A stretch of 64,000 nt of DNA from Streptomyces violaceoruber (GTDB lineage Bacteria > Actinomycetota > Actinomycetes > Streptomycetales > Streptomycetaceae), in assembly GCF_033406955.1 (NCBI RefSeq), contig NZ_CP137734.1, positions 1,178,001 to 1,242,000 on the forward strand, read 5' to 3'. Positions 45,295 to 53,224 of the stretch are shown one piece after another. The notes beneath the pieces were generated by a model. That model was given only the letters and a program-made list of their open reading frames with translations. It was not told the DNA's origin and ran no database searches. Made by a program: the position numbers and the translations under genes. The first letter of the stretch is position 1. Each line of letters begins with the position of its first letter.

Positions 45295-46485
45295 CTACGC
45301 GGGTGAGAACAGGTGGTCGCTGATCAGCCGGGCCGCGCCGATGACTCCGGCGGTGGGGCCCAACTCCCCCAGTACGATGGGCAGGTTGCCGGTCGCCAGG
45401 GGCAGCGACTGGCGGTAGACCTGGGTGCGGATCGCGGCGAGCAGGTTGTGGCCGAGGCCGGTCACCCCGCCGCCGATCACCACCAGTCCCGGGTTGAAGA
45501 AACTGACCAGTCCGGCGATGACCTGGCCGGTGCTGCGGCCGCCCTCCCTGATCAGGTCCAGTGCGGTGGCGTCGCCCGCGGCCGCCGCGGCGGCGACGTC
45601 AGCGGCGCTGAGGCCTCCGTTCGCCTCCAGCCGGTTCGCCAGCTCGGCCGACTGCCCCTGCTCGGCGGCCTCCGTGGCGTCGCGGGCCAGGGCCGCGCCG
45701 CTGAAGTGGGCCTCCAGGCAGCCCCGGTTGCCGCAGGCGCACTGGCGTCCGTCGGGCACTGCCTGGATGTGCCCGATGTCCCCCGCGCTGCCGGTCGTAC
45801 CGCGGTAGACCTCCCCGCCGACGACGATGCCGCAGCCGATGCCGGTACCGATCTTGACGACGAGGAAGTCGTGCTGGGTGCGGGCGACGCCCGCGTGCTG
45901 CTCACCCAGCGCCATCAGGTTCACGTCGTTGTCGACCATGACCGGGCAGCCGAGCTCCTGGCTGAGCGCCTCCCGTACGGGGAAGCCGTCCCAGCCCGGC
46001 ATGATCGGCGGGGCCACCGGCACGCCCTCGGGGAAGCGGACCGGTCCCGGGACGCCGATGCCGGCGCCGTCGAAGCCCTCGGCGAGCCCGGAGGCGCGCA
46101 GCTTCGCGGCCATGGAGAGCACCTGCTCGAAGACCGCGACCGGGCCCTCGCGCACGTCCAGTGGCTGGTTGATGTGCCCGAGGATCTCCAGCTCGGCGTT
46201 GGTGACGGCGACGTCGACCGAGGTCGCGCCGATGTCGACGCCGAGGAAGCGGAGTTCGGGGTTGAGGCGGACGTTGTGGCTGCGGCGCCCGCCGCGCGAG
46301 GCGGCGAGTCCGTCGGCCACCACGAGTCCGGTCTCCAGCAGCCGGTCCACCTCGACGGCCAGCTTGGACCTGGAGAGGTCGACCTGGTCGCCCAGCTGGG
46401 CACGGGAGTTGGGCCCTCCGTCGCGCAACAGCTGGAGCAGTCGCGCCTGGTGGGTGTTAGCGGGTCGTGCGGTCATGCGTCTCAC
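45295..46485 (-). CDS. ROK-family transcriptional repressor
   Basis: 396 residues from GTG 46485 (ATG 46476 is the alternative; GGGGAGG favours the GTG). N-terminal winged helix (NTHQARLLQLLRDGGPNSRAQLGDQVDLSRSKLAVEVDRL..) then the ROK sugar-kinase-like fold: FLGVDIGATSVDVAV, GAGIGVPGPV, DNDVNLMALGE, KIGTGIGCGIV, and the zinc motif GHIQAVPDGRQCACGNRGCLE. Likely represses the sugar locus and releases DNA on binding a sugar. A dyad shared with the multidomain gene's promoter lies 136 bases or more upstream of its start, suggesting self-control. Confidence 0.88.
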   Translation of the reverse strand: MRRMTARPANTHQARLLQLLRDGGPNSRAQLGDQVDLSRSKLAVEVDRLLETGLVVADGLAASRGGRRSHNVRLNPELRFLGVDIGATSVDVAVTNAELEILGHINQPLDVREGPVAVFEQVLSMAAKLRASGLAEGFDGAGIGVPGPVRFPEGVPVAPPIMPGWDGFPVREALSQELGCPVMVDNDVNLMALGEQHAGVARTQHDFLVVKIGTGIGCGIVVGGEVYRGTTGSAGDIGHIQAVPDGRQCACGNRGCLEAHFSGAALARDATEAAEQGQSAELANRLEANGGLSAADVAAAAAAGDATALDLIREGGRSTGQVIAGLVSFFNPGLVVIGGGVTGLGHNLLAAIRTQVYRQSLPLATGNLPIVLGELGPTAGVIGAARLISDHLFSPA

Positions 46486-46620
46486 GAGCCCCTCCCCGCC
46501 TCGATCGGCCTTGGGTCCGCCGGTTTCCGGCCACGTCCGTGACTTGTCGGCGTGGCTTGCTTTCGGAGGGAACGTAGCAGTGGGCGCCGGGTGTGGGAAG
46601 AAGTCACGCACGAATTGCTG

Positions 46621-46646
46621 CGAACTTTCTCCACTGAGTGGACAAA
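46621..46646. promoter_or_regulatory. Predicted ROK operator upstream of the ROK gene
   Basis: GAACTTTCTCC-N7-GGACAAAG, the same dyad as at 38967-38992. Between the arms is a further small palindrome (TCCACTGAGTGGA at 46629-46641). Lies in the 254-bp gap 46486-46739, where no gene is seen. Confidence 0.65.
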
Positions 46647-46739
46647 GAAGGGTGCGGCACGGGACGGCCCCGGACACGACGAGGCCGCCCGGACCATGCG
46701 CCGGACGGCCTGTGAACCCGCTGCGAACGGGCTGTGACC

Positions 46740-47417
46740 TTACGATTCTCCGCGGGCGTGGTACGAGCGGCGGGTGTGCTCGGTGTGCTCGCGCATCAGC
46801 CGGGTCGCCGCCTGCTCGTCGCGTTCGGTGACGGCGGCGATCAGCCTGCGGTGCTCGATCCAGGACTGACGGCCGCGCTGGCGGGCGACCGGCGTGTAGT
46901 ACCAGCGGACCCGGCGGTCGACCTGCGCGGCGAGTTCGGCGAGGACCGCGTTGCCCGCCAGCTCCATGACCTTGCCGTGGAAGCGGGCGTTGCAGGCGAC
47001 GGCGGCGTCCACGTCCTCCGCGGCGACGGCCCGCTCCCCCTCCTCGCACAGCGCCTCCAGGGCCGCGATGCCGGCACTGGAGGCGTTGGCCGCGGCGAGC
47101 CGGGCCGCCTCGGCCTCCAGGAGCGTACGCACCGTCAGGAGCTGGTCCGCCTCCTCCTCCGTCGGCTCGTGCACGAAGGCGCCCTGCGCGGGGCGCAGAT
47201 CGACCCAGCCCTCGGTGTTGAGCCGTTGCAGCGCCTCGCGCACGGGCTGCCTCGACACCCCGAGGTGACCGGCGAGTTCGCTCTCGACGAGGTGCTGGCC
47301 GGGCTGGAGGGCCCGGGTGGTGATGAGTTCGAGCAGCGCCTCGTAGACACGGTCCCGCAGCGGGCCGGGCCGTTCGAGCCTGGGCACCGCGCCCTGCGGC
47401 AGTCCTGCGGACAACAT
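46740..47417 (-). CDS. GntR-family regulator, FCD (FadR C-terminal) type; predicted oxalate/formate regulator
   Basis: 225 residues. N-terminal winged helix (LRDRVYEALLELITTRALQPGQHLVESELAGHLGVSRQPVREALQRL, about residues 20-66) and an all-helical FCD ligand domain with metal-binding His in NARFHGKVM, EHRRLIAAV and REHTEHTRR. ATG 47417 follows a GA-GGGGGGA stretch. It is last of a leftward set antiporter/small subunit/KAS III/gntR. A 12-base word in its own upstream region recurs at the oxalate island and the formate dehydrogenase operon, so it may be the local regulator sensing oxalate, formate or a CoA ester (inference). Confidence 0.85.
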   Translation of the reverse strand: MLSAGLPQGAVPRLERPGPLRDRVYEALLELITTRALQPGQHLVESELAGHLGVSRQPVREALQRLNTEGWVDLRPAQGAFVHEPTEEEADQLLTVRTLLEAEAARLAAANASSAGIAALEALCEEGERAVAAEDVDAAVACNARFHGKVMELAGNAVLAELAAQVDRRVRWYYTPVARQRGRQSWIEHRRLIAAVTERDEQAATRLMREHTEHTRRSYHARGES

Positions 47418-47469
47418 CGGTCCCCCCTCGACGGCCGGAACACAATCAGTACGCGAAGTATTGATTGTC

Positions 47470-47481
47470 TTTCGTCTACAG
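47470..47481. promoter_or_regulatory. Predicted GntR half-operator before gntR
   Basis: TTTCGTCTACAG, 53-64 bases upstream of the gntR ATG; same word with one or two changes at 19408 and 50264. Suggests autoregulation. Confidence 0.5.
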
Positions 47482-47550
47482 TCTACGGCGCGCCCGGGCC
47501 AGGGCGCCGTGGGTGTAGGCCACGTCACACCCAGGGACGGTCCGGGACAT

Positions 47551-48501
47551 TCAGGGGCAGCGGACGACCTGTCCGGCGTAGGAGAGGTTGCCGCCGAAGC
47601 CGAAGAGCAGTGCCGGGTCGCCGGTGGTGATCTCGCCCCGCTCCACCAACTTGGAGAGCGCCAGCGGGATGCTCGCCGCGGAGGTGTTGCCGGACTCGAC
47701 GACGTCGCGGGCGACCACGGCGTTGACGGCGCCGATCTTCGCGGCGAGGGGTTCGACGATGCGCAGGTTGGCCTGGTGCAGGACGACCGCGGCGAGGTCG
47801 GCCGGCTCGAGACCGGACCGCTCGCAGGCCTGGCGTGCGATGGCCGGCAGCCGGGTGGTGGCCCAGCGGTAGACGCTCTGCCCCTCCTGCGCGAACCGCG
47901 GCGGCGTCCCCTCGATGCGGACCGCGTTGCCCATCTCGGGCACCGACCCCCACAGCACGGGACCGATCCCCGGCTCCTCGCCGGGAGCGCAGGCCTCGAC
48001 GACGGCGGCCCCCGCCCCGTCGCCGACCAGCACGCAGGTGGTGCGGTCGGTCCAGTCGACGACCTCGGACATCTTGTCCGCGCCGACGACCAGCGCCCGG
48101 CTCGCGGAACCGGCCCGTACGGCGTGGTCGGCGGTGGCCAGGGCGTGGGTGAAGCCCGCGCACACCACGTTGAGGTCCAGCGCGGCCGGGCCGGGGATGC
48201 CGAGCCGGGCGGCGACGCGGGCGGCGGTGTTCGGGGAGCGGTCGATCGCGGTGGAGGTGGCGACCACGACCAGGTCCACGTCGGCGGGGGTCAGCCCGGC
48301 CGACGCGAGCGCCTTCGCGGCGGCGTGGCCGGCCAGCTCGTCGACCGGCTCGTCCGGTCCGGCGATCCGGCGCGTACGAATGCCCACCCGGCTCCGGATC
48401 CACTCGTCGCTGGTGTCGACCATGCCCGCCAGGTCCTCGTTGGTGAGGATCCGGGCGGGCTGGTAGTGGCCGACGGCGGTGATGCGGGAGCCTTGGTGCA
48501 T
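47551..48501 (-). CDS. 3-Oxoacyl-ACP synthase III family protein (FabH-like)
   Basis: 316 residues with a complete KAS III triad: Cys in NVVCAGFTHAL, His in VLHQANLRI, Asn in ESGNTSAAS. The start GSRITAVGHYQPARILTNEDLAGMVDTSDEWIRSRVGIRTRRIA is standard FabH. It joins an acyl-CoA to malonyl-ACP. Full-length fab operons with acpP and fabF are not here, so this is an extra copy, between an oxalate/formate-type transporter and a GntR regulator; why is unclear. GAGGAC precedes the ATG at 48501; an upstream in-frame ATG at 48537 adds 12 residues not typical of the family. Confidence 0.85.
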   Translation of the reverse strand: MHQGSRITAVGHYQPARILTNEDLAGMVDTSDEWIRSRVGIRTRRIAGPDEPVDELAGHAAAKALASAGLTPADVDLVVVATSTAIDRSPNTAARVAARLGIPGPAALDLNVVCAGFTHALATADHAVRAGSASRALVVGADKMSEVVDWTDRTTCVLVGDGAGAAVVEACAPGEEPGIGPVLWGSVPEMGNAVRIEGTPPRFAQEGQSVYRWATTRLPAIARQACERSGLEPADLAAVVLHQANLRIVEPLAAKIGAVNAVVARDVVESGNTSAASIPLALSKLVERGEITTGDPALLFGFGGNLSYAGQVVRCP

Positions 48502-48662
48502 GGGTGGAGTCCTCGCTGCCTCGGGTACGGGATCCACCAGTGTGATCAGTGACCGACGGGTACGACGGCAGGTGATACGACAGGAAACCGGCGCCCGGCT
48601 TGTCGGCTTCGGTCAGCATCCTCAGCCGCCCCGGGCCGTCCGCCGGTCACCGGCCCGCGCTC

Positions 48663-48815
48663 TCACCCGGTGAAGAGCTGGGTCGCCTTCCGCACGAGTT
48701 CGTAGAGACCGTAGGCGAGCGGTGCGCCCACCCACAGCCAGGTGAAGGCGATCAGCGGCCGCCGGTCGGGCGTCCCGGTGGCGTCAGGCGGACTCTGGCT
48801 GCGGTCGGGTGACAT
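48663..48815 (-). CDS. MFS transporter small subunit (50 residues, one membrane helix)
   Basis: A short gene: 50 residues, starting MSPDRSQSPPDATG and ending RKATQLFTG, with one hydrophobic helix (PLIAFTWLWVGAPLAYGLYE). AGGAGG lies six bases before the ATG, and the start is 32 bases inside the transporter gene before it, so the two are coupled. Streptomyces OFA transporters are often followed by such a short membrane protein, described as an MFS small subunit. Role not known, possibly assembly or stability of the antiporter. Confidence 0.75.
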   Translation of the reverse strand: MSPDRSQSPPDATGTPDRRPLIAFTWLWVGAPLAYGLYELVRKATQLFTG

Positions 48816-50124
48816 CGTTGCCCTCCTGCTGCGTCGGGGTGGCGGGTTGGTGGTGCCGGGCGTGGACGGGGCGGACGAGTTCGTTGGCCACGAAGCCGAC
48901 GACCAGCAGCCCGATCATGATGAGGAAGGACGTGCCGTACAGGGCCGAGCCGTGCCGTCCGGCCTCCTCCTGGTGATCGGCGATCCAGTTCACGATCAGC
49001 GGCCCGAGGACACCGGCCAGCGACCAGGCGGTGAGCAGCCGCCCGTGGATCGCGCCGACCTGGTAGGTGCCGAAGAGGTCCTTGAGGTAGGCGGGGGCCG
49101 TGGCGAAGCCGCCGCCGTAGAAGGACACGACGACCAGGGCGCACAGCACGAACAGCGGTTTGGAGGAGTCGCCGAACAGTGCGATCAGGGTGTACATCAG
49201 CGCGCCGACACCGAGGTACACGCGGTAGATGTTCTTGCGCCCGATCAGGTCGGAGGCGGAGGACCAGCCGAACCGGCCCGCCATGTTGGCCGCCGACAGC
49301 AGGGCCACGAAGCCGGCCGCGGCGGTCACGGACACCGGCGTGGAGGTGTCGGAGAAGAAGTCCGTGATCATCGGCGCGGCCTTCTCCAGGATGCCGATGC
49401 CGGCGGTGACGTTCATGCAGAGCACGATCCACAGCAGCCAGAACTGCGGGGTGCGCACGGCGGAGCGCGCCGAGACCTGGACGCCTTCGAGCGGGGCGGG
49501 GCGGCCGTCCGCCCGTCCCCTGGGCCGCGGCACCCGTACCAGCAGCACGCCGAGCAGCATGAAGACGGCGTACGTCAGTCCGTGGACGAGGAAGGCGAGG
49601 GCGATCCCCGAGTTGTCGGTGCCGAAGGACTTGAGCATCTGCGCCGACCAGGGCGAGGCGATGAGGGCGCCGCCGCCGAAGCCCATGATGGCGATGCCGG
49701 TGGCCATGCCCGGCCGGTCGGGGAACCACTTGATCAGCGTCGAGACGGGCGAGATGTAGCCGATGCCCAGGCCGATGCCGCCGACGAAGCCGTAGCCGAG
49801 GACGATCAGCCAGTACTGCCCGGCCGCCGCGCCGAGCGCGGAGAGCAGGAAGCCGGACGAGAAGCAGATCAGGGCGACGGTCATCGCCCAGCGCGGCCCG
49901 TGCCGTTCCACGAGCGTGCCGCCGAACGCGGCCGAGAGCCCGAGCATGACGATGCCGAGCTGGAAGGGCAGCGCGCTCTGCGTGCCGCTGAGGTCGAGCG
50001 CGGACTCCAGGGGCGGTTTGAACACGGACCAGGCGTAGGCCTGGCCGATGGAGAGGTGGACCGAGAGAGCGGCCGGGGGAACGAGCCAGCGGCTCCAGCC
50101 CGGGGGTGCGACGGGGGGACTCAT
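48784..50124 (-). CDS. OFA-family MFS transporter, second probable oxalate/formate antiporter
   Basis: 446 residues, 12 predicted membrane segments. OFA features: HLSIGQAYAWSVFKPPLE in helix 1, GFVGGIGLGIGYISPVSTLIKWFPDRPG in helices 4-5, VVSFYGGGFATAPAYLKDLFG in the second half. It shares a 203-bp divergent control region with the formate dehydrogenase operon, so formate uptake or efflux coupled to oxalate is likely. It differs clearly in sequence from the antiporter at 24674 and carries a small-subunit gene. The ATG at 50124 follows a weak GGGGA; the upstream frame extension holds no leader. Confidence 0.83.
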   Translation of the reverse strand: MSPPVAPPGWSRWLVPPAALSVHLSIGQAYAWSVFKPPLESALDLSGTQSALPFQLGIVMLGLSAAFGGTLVERHGPRWAMTVALICFSSGFLLSALGAAAGQYWLIVLGYGFVGGIGLGIGYISPVSTLIKWFPDRPGMATGIAIMGFGGGALIASPWSAQMLKSFGTDNSGIALAFLVHGLTYAVFMLLGVLLVRVPRPRGRADGRPAPLEGVQVSARSAVRTPQFWLLWIVLCMNVTAGIGILEKAAPMITDFFSDTSTPVSVTAAAGFVALLSAANMAGRFGWSSASDLIGRKNIYRVYLGVGALMYTLIALFGDSSKPLFVLCALVVVSFYGGGFATAPAYLKDLFGTYQVGAIHGRLLTAWSLAGVLGPLIVNWIADHQEEAGRHGSALYGTSFLIMIGLLVVGFVANELVRPVHARHHQPATPTQQEGNDVTRPQPESA

Positions 50125-50251
50125 GGGTCCCCAACCGTAGGCATCCGGAAAGCGCTTGAGAAGACTGTTGAGCGGACAACTACAGAAGCCGATCACGCGA
50201 CTACAGACCACCACCACTGCTGCGCAAAGCCTTGCCGCCCCAACCTCCATA

Positions 50252-50275
50252 CTGTAGACAATATTTCGTCGACAG
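50252..50275. promoter_or_regulatory. Predicted GntR operator, antiporter/formate dehydrogenase divergent region
   Basis: CTGTAGAC and GTCGACAG form an inverted pair (one mismatch) with 8 bases between. 50264-50275 reads TTTCGTCGACAG on the plus strand, and 50252-50263 gives TATTGTCTACAG on the minus strand, so the word occurs once in each direction, matching the divergent genes on both sides. Confidence 0.6.
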
Positions 50276-50327
50276 ACACTTCTCGGTTCCTCCTCGGTAT
50301 CCCTCGACCGAACGGAGCTCCCCCGCC

Positions 50328-51299
50328 ATGAAAGTCGCAGTCCTCGGCGCCGGGGCGATCGGCGCCTACGTCGGCGCCGCGCTCCACCGTGCGGGCGCCG
50401 ACGTGCATCTCATCGCCCGTGGACCGCATCTGGCGGCCATGAGGCAGTACGGAGTACGGGTGCGCAGCCCGCGCGGCGACTTCACCGCGCACCCGCGCGC
50501 CACCGACGACCCGGCCGAAGTCGGCCCGGTCGACTATGTGTTCCTGGGTCTGAAGGCCAACTCGTACGCGGCGTGCGGGCCGCTGATCGAGCCGCTGCTG
50601 CACCGGACCACGGCGGTCGTGGCCGCCCAGAACGGCATCCCCTGGTGGTACTTCCACCGGCACGGCGGCCCGTACGACGGGCGCCGTCTCGAGAGCGTCG
50701 ACCCGGCCGGCGCGGTCAGTGCGGTGCTCGCGCCCGAACGGGCCGTCGGCTGCGTCGTGTACGCGGCCACCGAACTGGAACAGCCGGGCGTCGTACGCCA
50801 TGTGGAAGGCACCCGGTTCTCGATCGGCGAGCCCGGCCGGGAGGTCTCGCCGCGATGTCTGGCGCTCAGCGAGGCGATGCAGTCGGGCGGCCTGAAGTGC
50901 CCGGTCGAGCCGGACCTGCGCAACGACATCTGGCTGAAGCTGCTGGGCAACATCTCCTTCAACCCGATCAGCGCCCTGGTCCGGGCCACCATGCGGCAGA
51001 TGTGCCGGCACGGCGGCACCCGCGAGGTCATCGAAACCATGATGACCGAGACGCTGGCGGTCGCCGCGGCCCTCGGCTGCGAGGTCGGCGTCTCCATCGA
51101 ACGCCGGCTCGCGGGCGCCGAGCGGGTCGGCGACCACCGCACCTCCACGCTCCAAGACCTGGAGCGCGGCAAGCCGCTCGAACTCGACGTCCTGCTCGCG
51201 GCCGTCGTCGAACTGGCGGAGATCACCGGGGTCCCGGTGCCCACCCTGCGCACCGTGCACGCCCTGTCCGACCTGCTCGCGCTGAGGAGCGCCGCATGA
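50328..51299 (+). CDS. Ketopantoate-reductase-family NAD(P)H oxidoreductase
   Basis: 323 residues. ApbA/PanE architecture: Rossmann start MKVAVLGAGAIGAYVG, catalytic Lys in VFLGLKANSY, QNGIPWWYF, and the C-terminal helical domain with LLGNISFNPISAL and a Glu/Ser-containing DHRTSTLQDLERGKPLELD. In PanE the reaction is ketopantoate to pantoate, a step to CoA; homologues act on other 2-keto acids. It is the first gene of the formate dehydrogenase operon and overlaps the next by ATGA. A link to CoA supply for the oxalate cycle, or to glyoxylate-type acids, is possible but unproved. CGGAG is 11 bases before the ATG. Confidence 0.8.
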   Translation: MKVAVLGAGAIGAYVGAALHRAGADVHLIARGPHLAAMRQYGVRVRSPRGDFTAHPRATDDPAEVGPVDYVFLGLKANSYAACGPLIEPLLHRTTAVVAAQNGIPWWYFHRHGGPYDGRRLESVDPAGAVSAVLAPERAVGCVVYAATELEQPGVVRHVEGTRFSIGEPGREVSPRCLALSEAMQSGGLKCPVEPDLRNDIWLKLLGNISFNPISALVRATMRQMCRHGGTREVIETMMTETLAVAAALGCEVGVSIERRLAGAERVGDHRTSTLQDLERGKPLELDVLLAAVVELAEITGVPVPTLRTVHALSDLLALRSAA

Positions 51300-53224
51300 G
51301 GAAACGCGACCGAACCCCCAAGACCTACACCCGCCTCACCCACCCCCTGGTCCGGGACTCGCGCGAGGCGCCCTTGCGCCGGGCGACCTGGGAGGAGGCA
51401 CTGGACCGCACGGCCCGGGGCCTGACGGCGGCGCGCGGCGCGTTCGGGATGTTCTCCTGCGCGCGGGCGACCAACGAGATGAACTACGTGGCCCAGAAGT
51501 TCGCCCGGGTGGTCATGGGCACCCACAACGTGGACTCCTGCAACCGCACTTGTCACGCACCGAGCGTGGCGGGCCTGTCGGCCGCCTTCGGCTCGGGCGG
51601 CGGCACCTCCTCCTACGAGGAGATCGAGCACACCGACGTCATCGTGATGTGGGGCTCCAACGCCCGTTTCGCGCACCCGATCTTCTTCCAGCACGTGCTG
51701 AAGGGCATACGGGGCGGCGCCCGCATGTACGTGGTGGACCCGCGCCGCACCTCGACCGCCGAGTGGGCGGAGAGCTGGCTCGGACCGAACGTCGGCACGG
51801 ACATCCCGCTGGCACACGCGGTCGGCCGGGAGATCATCCACGCGGGCCTGGCCAACGAGGCGTTCATCGAACGCGCGACGACGGGCTACGACGACTACAA
51901 GGCCCTGGTCGAACCCTGGACCCTCTCCCTCGCCGAGAAGGTGACCGGCGTACCGGCCGCCGCCATCCGCGAGCTGGCGCACGCCTACGCCCGTGCCGAG
52001 CGCGCCCAGCTGTGCTGGACCCTCGGCATCACCGAGCACCACAACGGCACCGACAACGTCCGCGCCCTGATCAACCTCTCCCTGCTCACCGGCCACGTCG
52101 GCCGCTACGGCTCCGGTCTGCAACCCCTGCGCGGCCAGAACAACGTGCAGGGCGGCGGCGACATGGGCGCCATCCCCAATCGCCTCCCCGGCTTCCAGGA
52201 CGTCCTGGACCCGGAGGTCCGCCGGAAGTTCGAGACGGCGTGGGACACGGCGGTCGAGCCGCACCACGGCCTCACGCTGACGGAGATGTTCGAGGCGATG
52301 GACGAGGGCACGCTCCGCGCCGTCTACTGCATCGGCGAGAACCCGGCGCAGTCGGAGGCGGACGCCGAACAGGCGGTACGCCGCCTGCGCGCCCTGGACT
52401 TCCTGGTGGTCCAGGACATCTTCCTCACCAAGACCGCCGAGCTGGCCGACGTGGTTCTCCCGGCCACCGCGGGCTGGGCGGAGACGGAGGGCACCACCAC
52501 CAACAGCGAGCGACGCGTGCAACGCGTCCGCAGGGCCGTGTCCCCGCCCGGCGAGGCCCGGGAGGACATCGACATCCTCTGCGACCTCGCCGCCCGCCTG
52601 GGCCACGACTGGAAGTACGCCGACGCCGAGGCGGTCTGGAACGAGCTGCGTTCCCTCTCCCCCGACCACCACGGCATGACCTACGCCCGCCTGGAGGAGC
52701 ACCAGGGCATCCAGTGGCCGTGCCCGAGCACGCAGGAGCTGGAACCGACGTATCTGCACGGCAGGTTGTGGGCCCAGGACCCGGCCTCCCGTGGCCGTCT
52801 CGCCCCCTTCGGTATCGTCCGGCACGACCCGCCGGTGGACCTCACCGACGAGCAGTACCCGATCCGGCTGACCACGGGACGCCGCCTCGACTCCTACAAC
52901 ACGGGGGTGCAGAGCGGCGGTTACGCCTCCCCGCTGCGCCGCGGCGAGTCCGTCGAACTCTGCCCGGAGGACGCCGAACGCTACGGGGTCGTGGTCGGCG
53001 AGGAGGTCCGGGTCACCTCCCGGCGCGGTTCGCTGCTCGCACCCGTCTGGGTGGACACGGCCCTGCGCCCCGGGCTGGCCTTCATGAGCTTCCACTTTCC
53101 CGACGAGGTGGACACCAACCAGCTGACCATCGAGGCGAACTGTCCCATCGCCGGGACGGCGGAGTTCAAGGCCTCGGCGATCCGGATCGAGAAGGTGAGC
53201 GCCAGTGGACCTGCGCTTCGGTGA
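51296..53224 (+). CDS. Formate dehydrogenase catalytic subunit, molybdopterin domain only
   Basis: 642 residues. Matches the part of the FdsA/FdhA alpha subunit after its Fe-S region: it begins RLTHPLVRDSREAPLRRATWEEALD, has the Mo-ligand motif CNRTCHAPSVAGL with Cys86 (not selenocysteine) and the neighbouring His87, GSNARFAHP, VDPRRTSTAEWAE, LRGQNNVQGGGDMG, and a C-terminal molydop-binding barrel (IRLTTGRRLDSYNTG..). The usual N-terminal [2Fe-2S], [4Fe-4S] and Mo-proximal [4Fe-4S] domains are missing here; they are on the gene at 55193. Acts in the cytoplasm, formate to CO2, passing electrons to the diaphorase subunit. ATGA-coupled to the reductase and overlapping the next gene by 20 bases. 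Confidence 0.88.
   Translation: MRKRDRTPKTYTRLTHPLVRDSREAPLRRATWEEALDRTARGLTAARGAFGMFSCARATNEMNYVAQKFARVVMGTHNVDSCNRTCHAPSVAGLSAAFGSGGGTSSYEEIEHTDVIVMWGSNARFAHPIFFQHVLKGIRGGARMYVVDPRRTSTAEWAESWLGPNVGTDIPLAHAVGREIIHAGLANEAFIERATTGYDDYKALVEPWTLSLAEKVTGVPAAAIRELAHAYARAERAQLCWTLGITEHHNGTDNVRALINLSLLTGHVGRYGSGLQPLRGQNNVQGGGDMGAIPNRLPGFQDVLDPEVRRKFETAWDTAVEPHHGLTLTEMFEAMDEGTLRAVYCIGENPAQSEADAEQAVRRLRALDFLVVQDIFLTKTAELADVVLPATAGWAETEGTTTNSERRVQRVRRAVSPPGEAREDIDILCDLAARLGHDWKYADAEAVWNELRSLSPDHHGMTYARLEEHQGIQWPCPSTQELEPTYLHGRLWAQDPASRGRLAPFGIVRHDPPVDLTDEQYPIRLTTGRRLDSYNTGVQSGGYASPLRRGESVELCPEDAERYGVVVGEEVRVTSRRGSLLAPVWVDTALRPGLAFMSFHFPDEVDTNQLTIEANCPIAGTAEFKASAIRIEKVSASGPALR

Noticed and set aside
51296..53224. 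Selenocysteine in the formate dehydrogenase
   Set aside because: The Mo-ligand position is a plain TGT Cys codon (Cys86); no in-frame TGA is needed.
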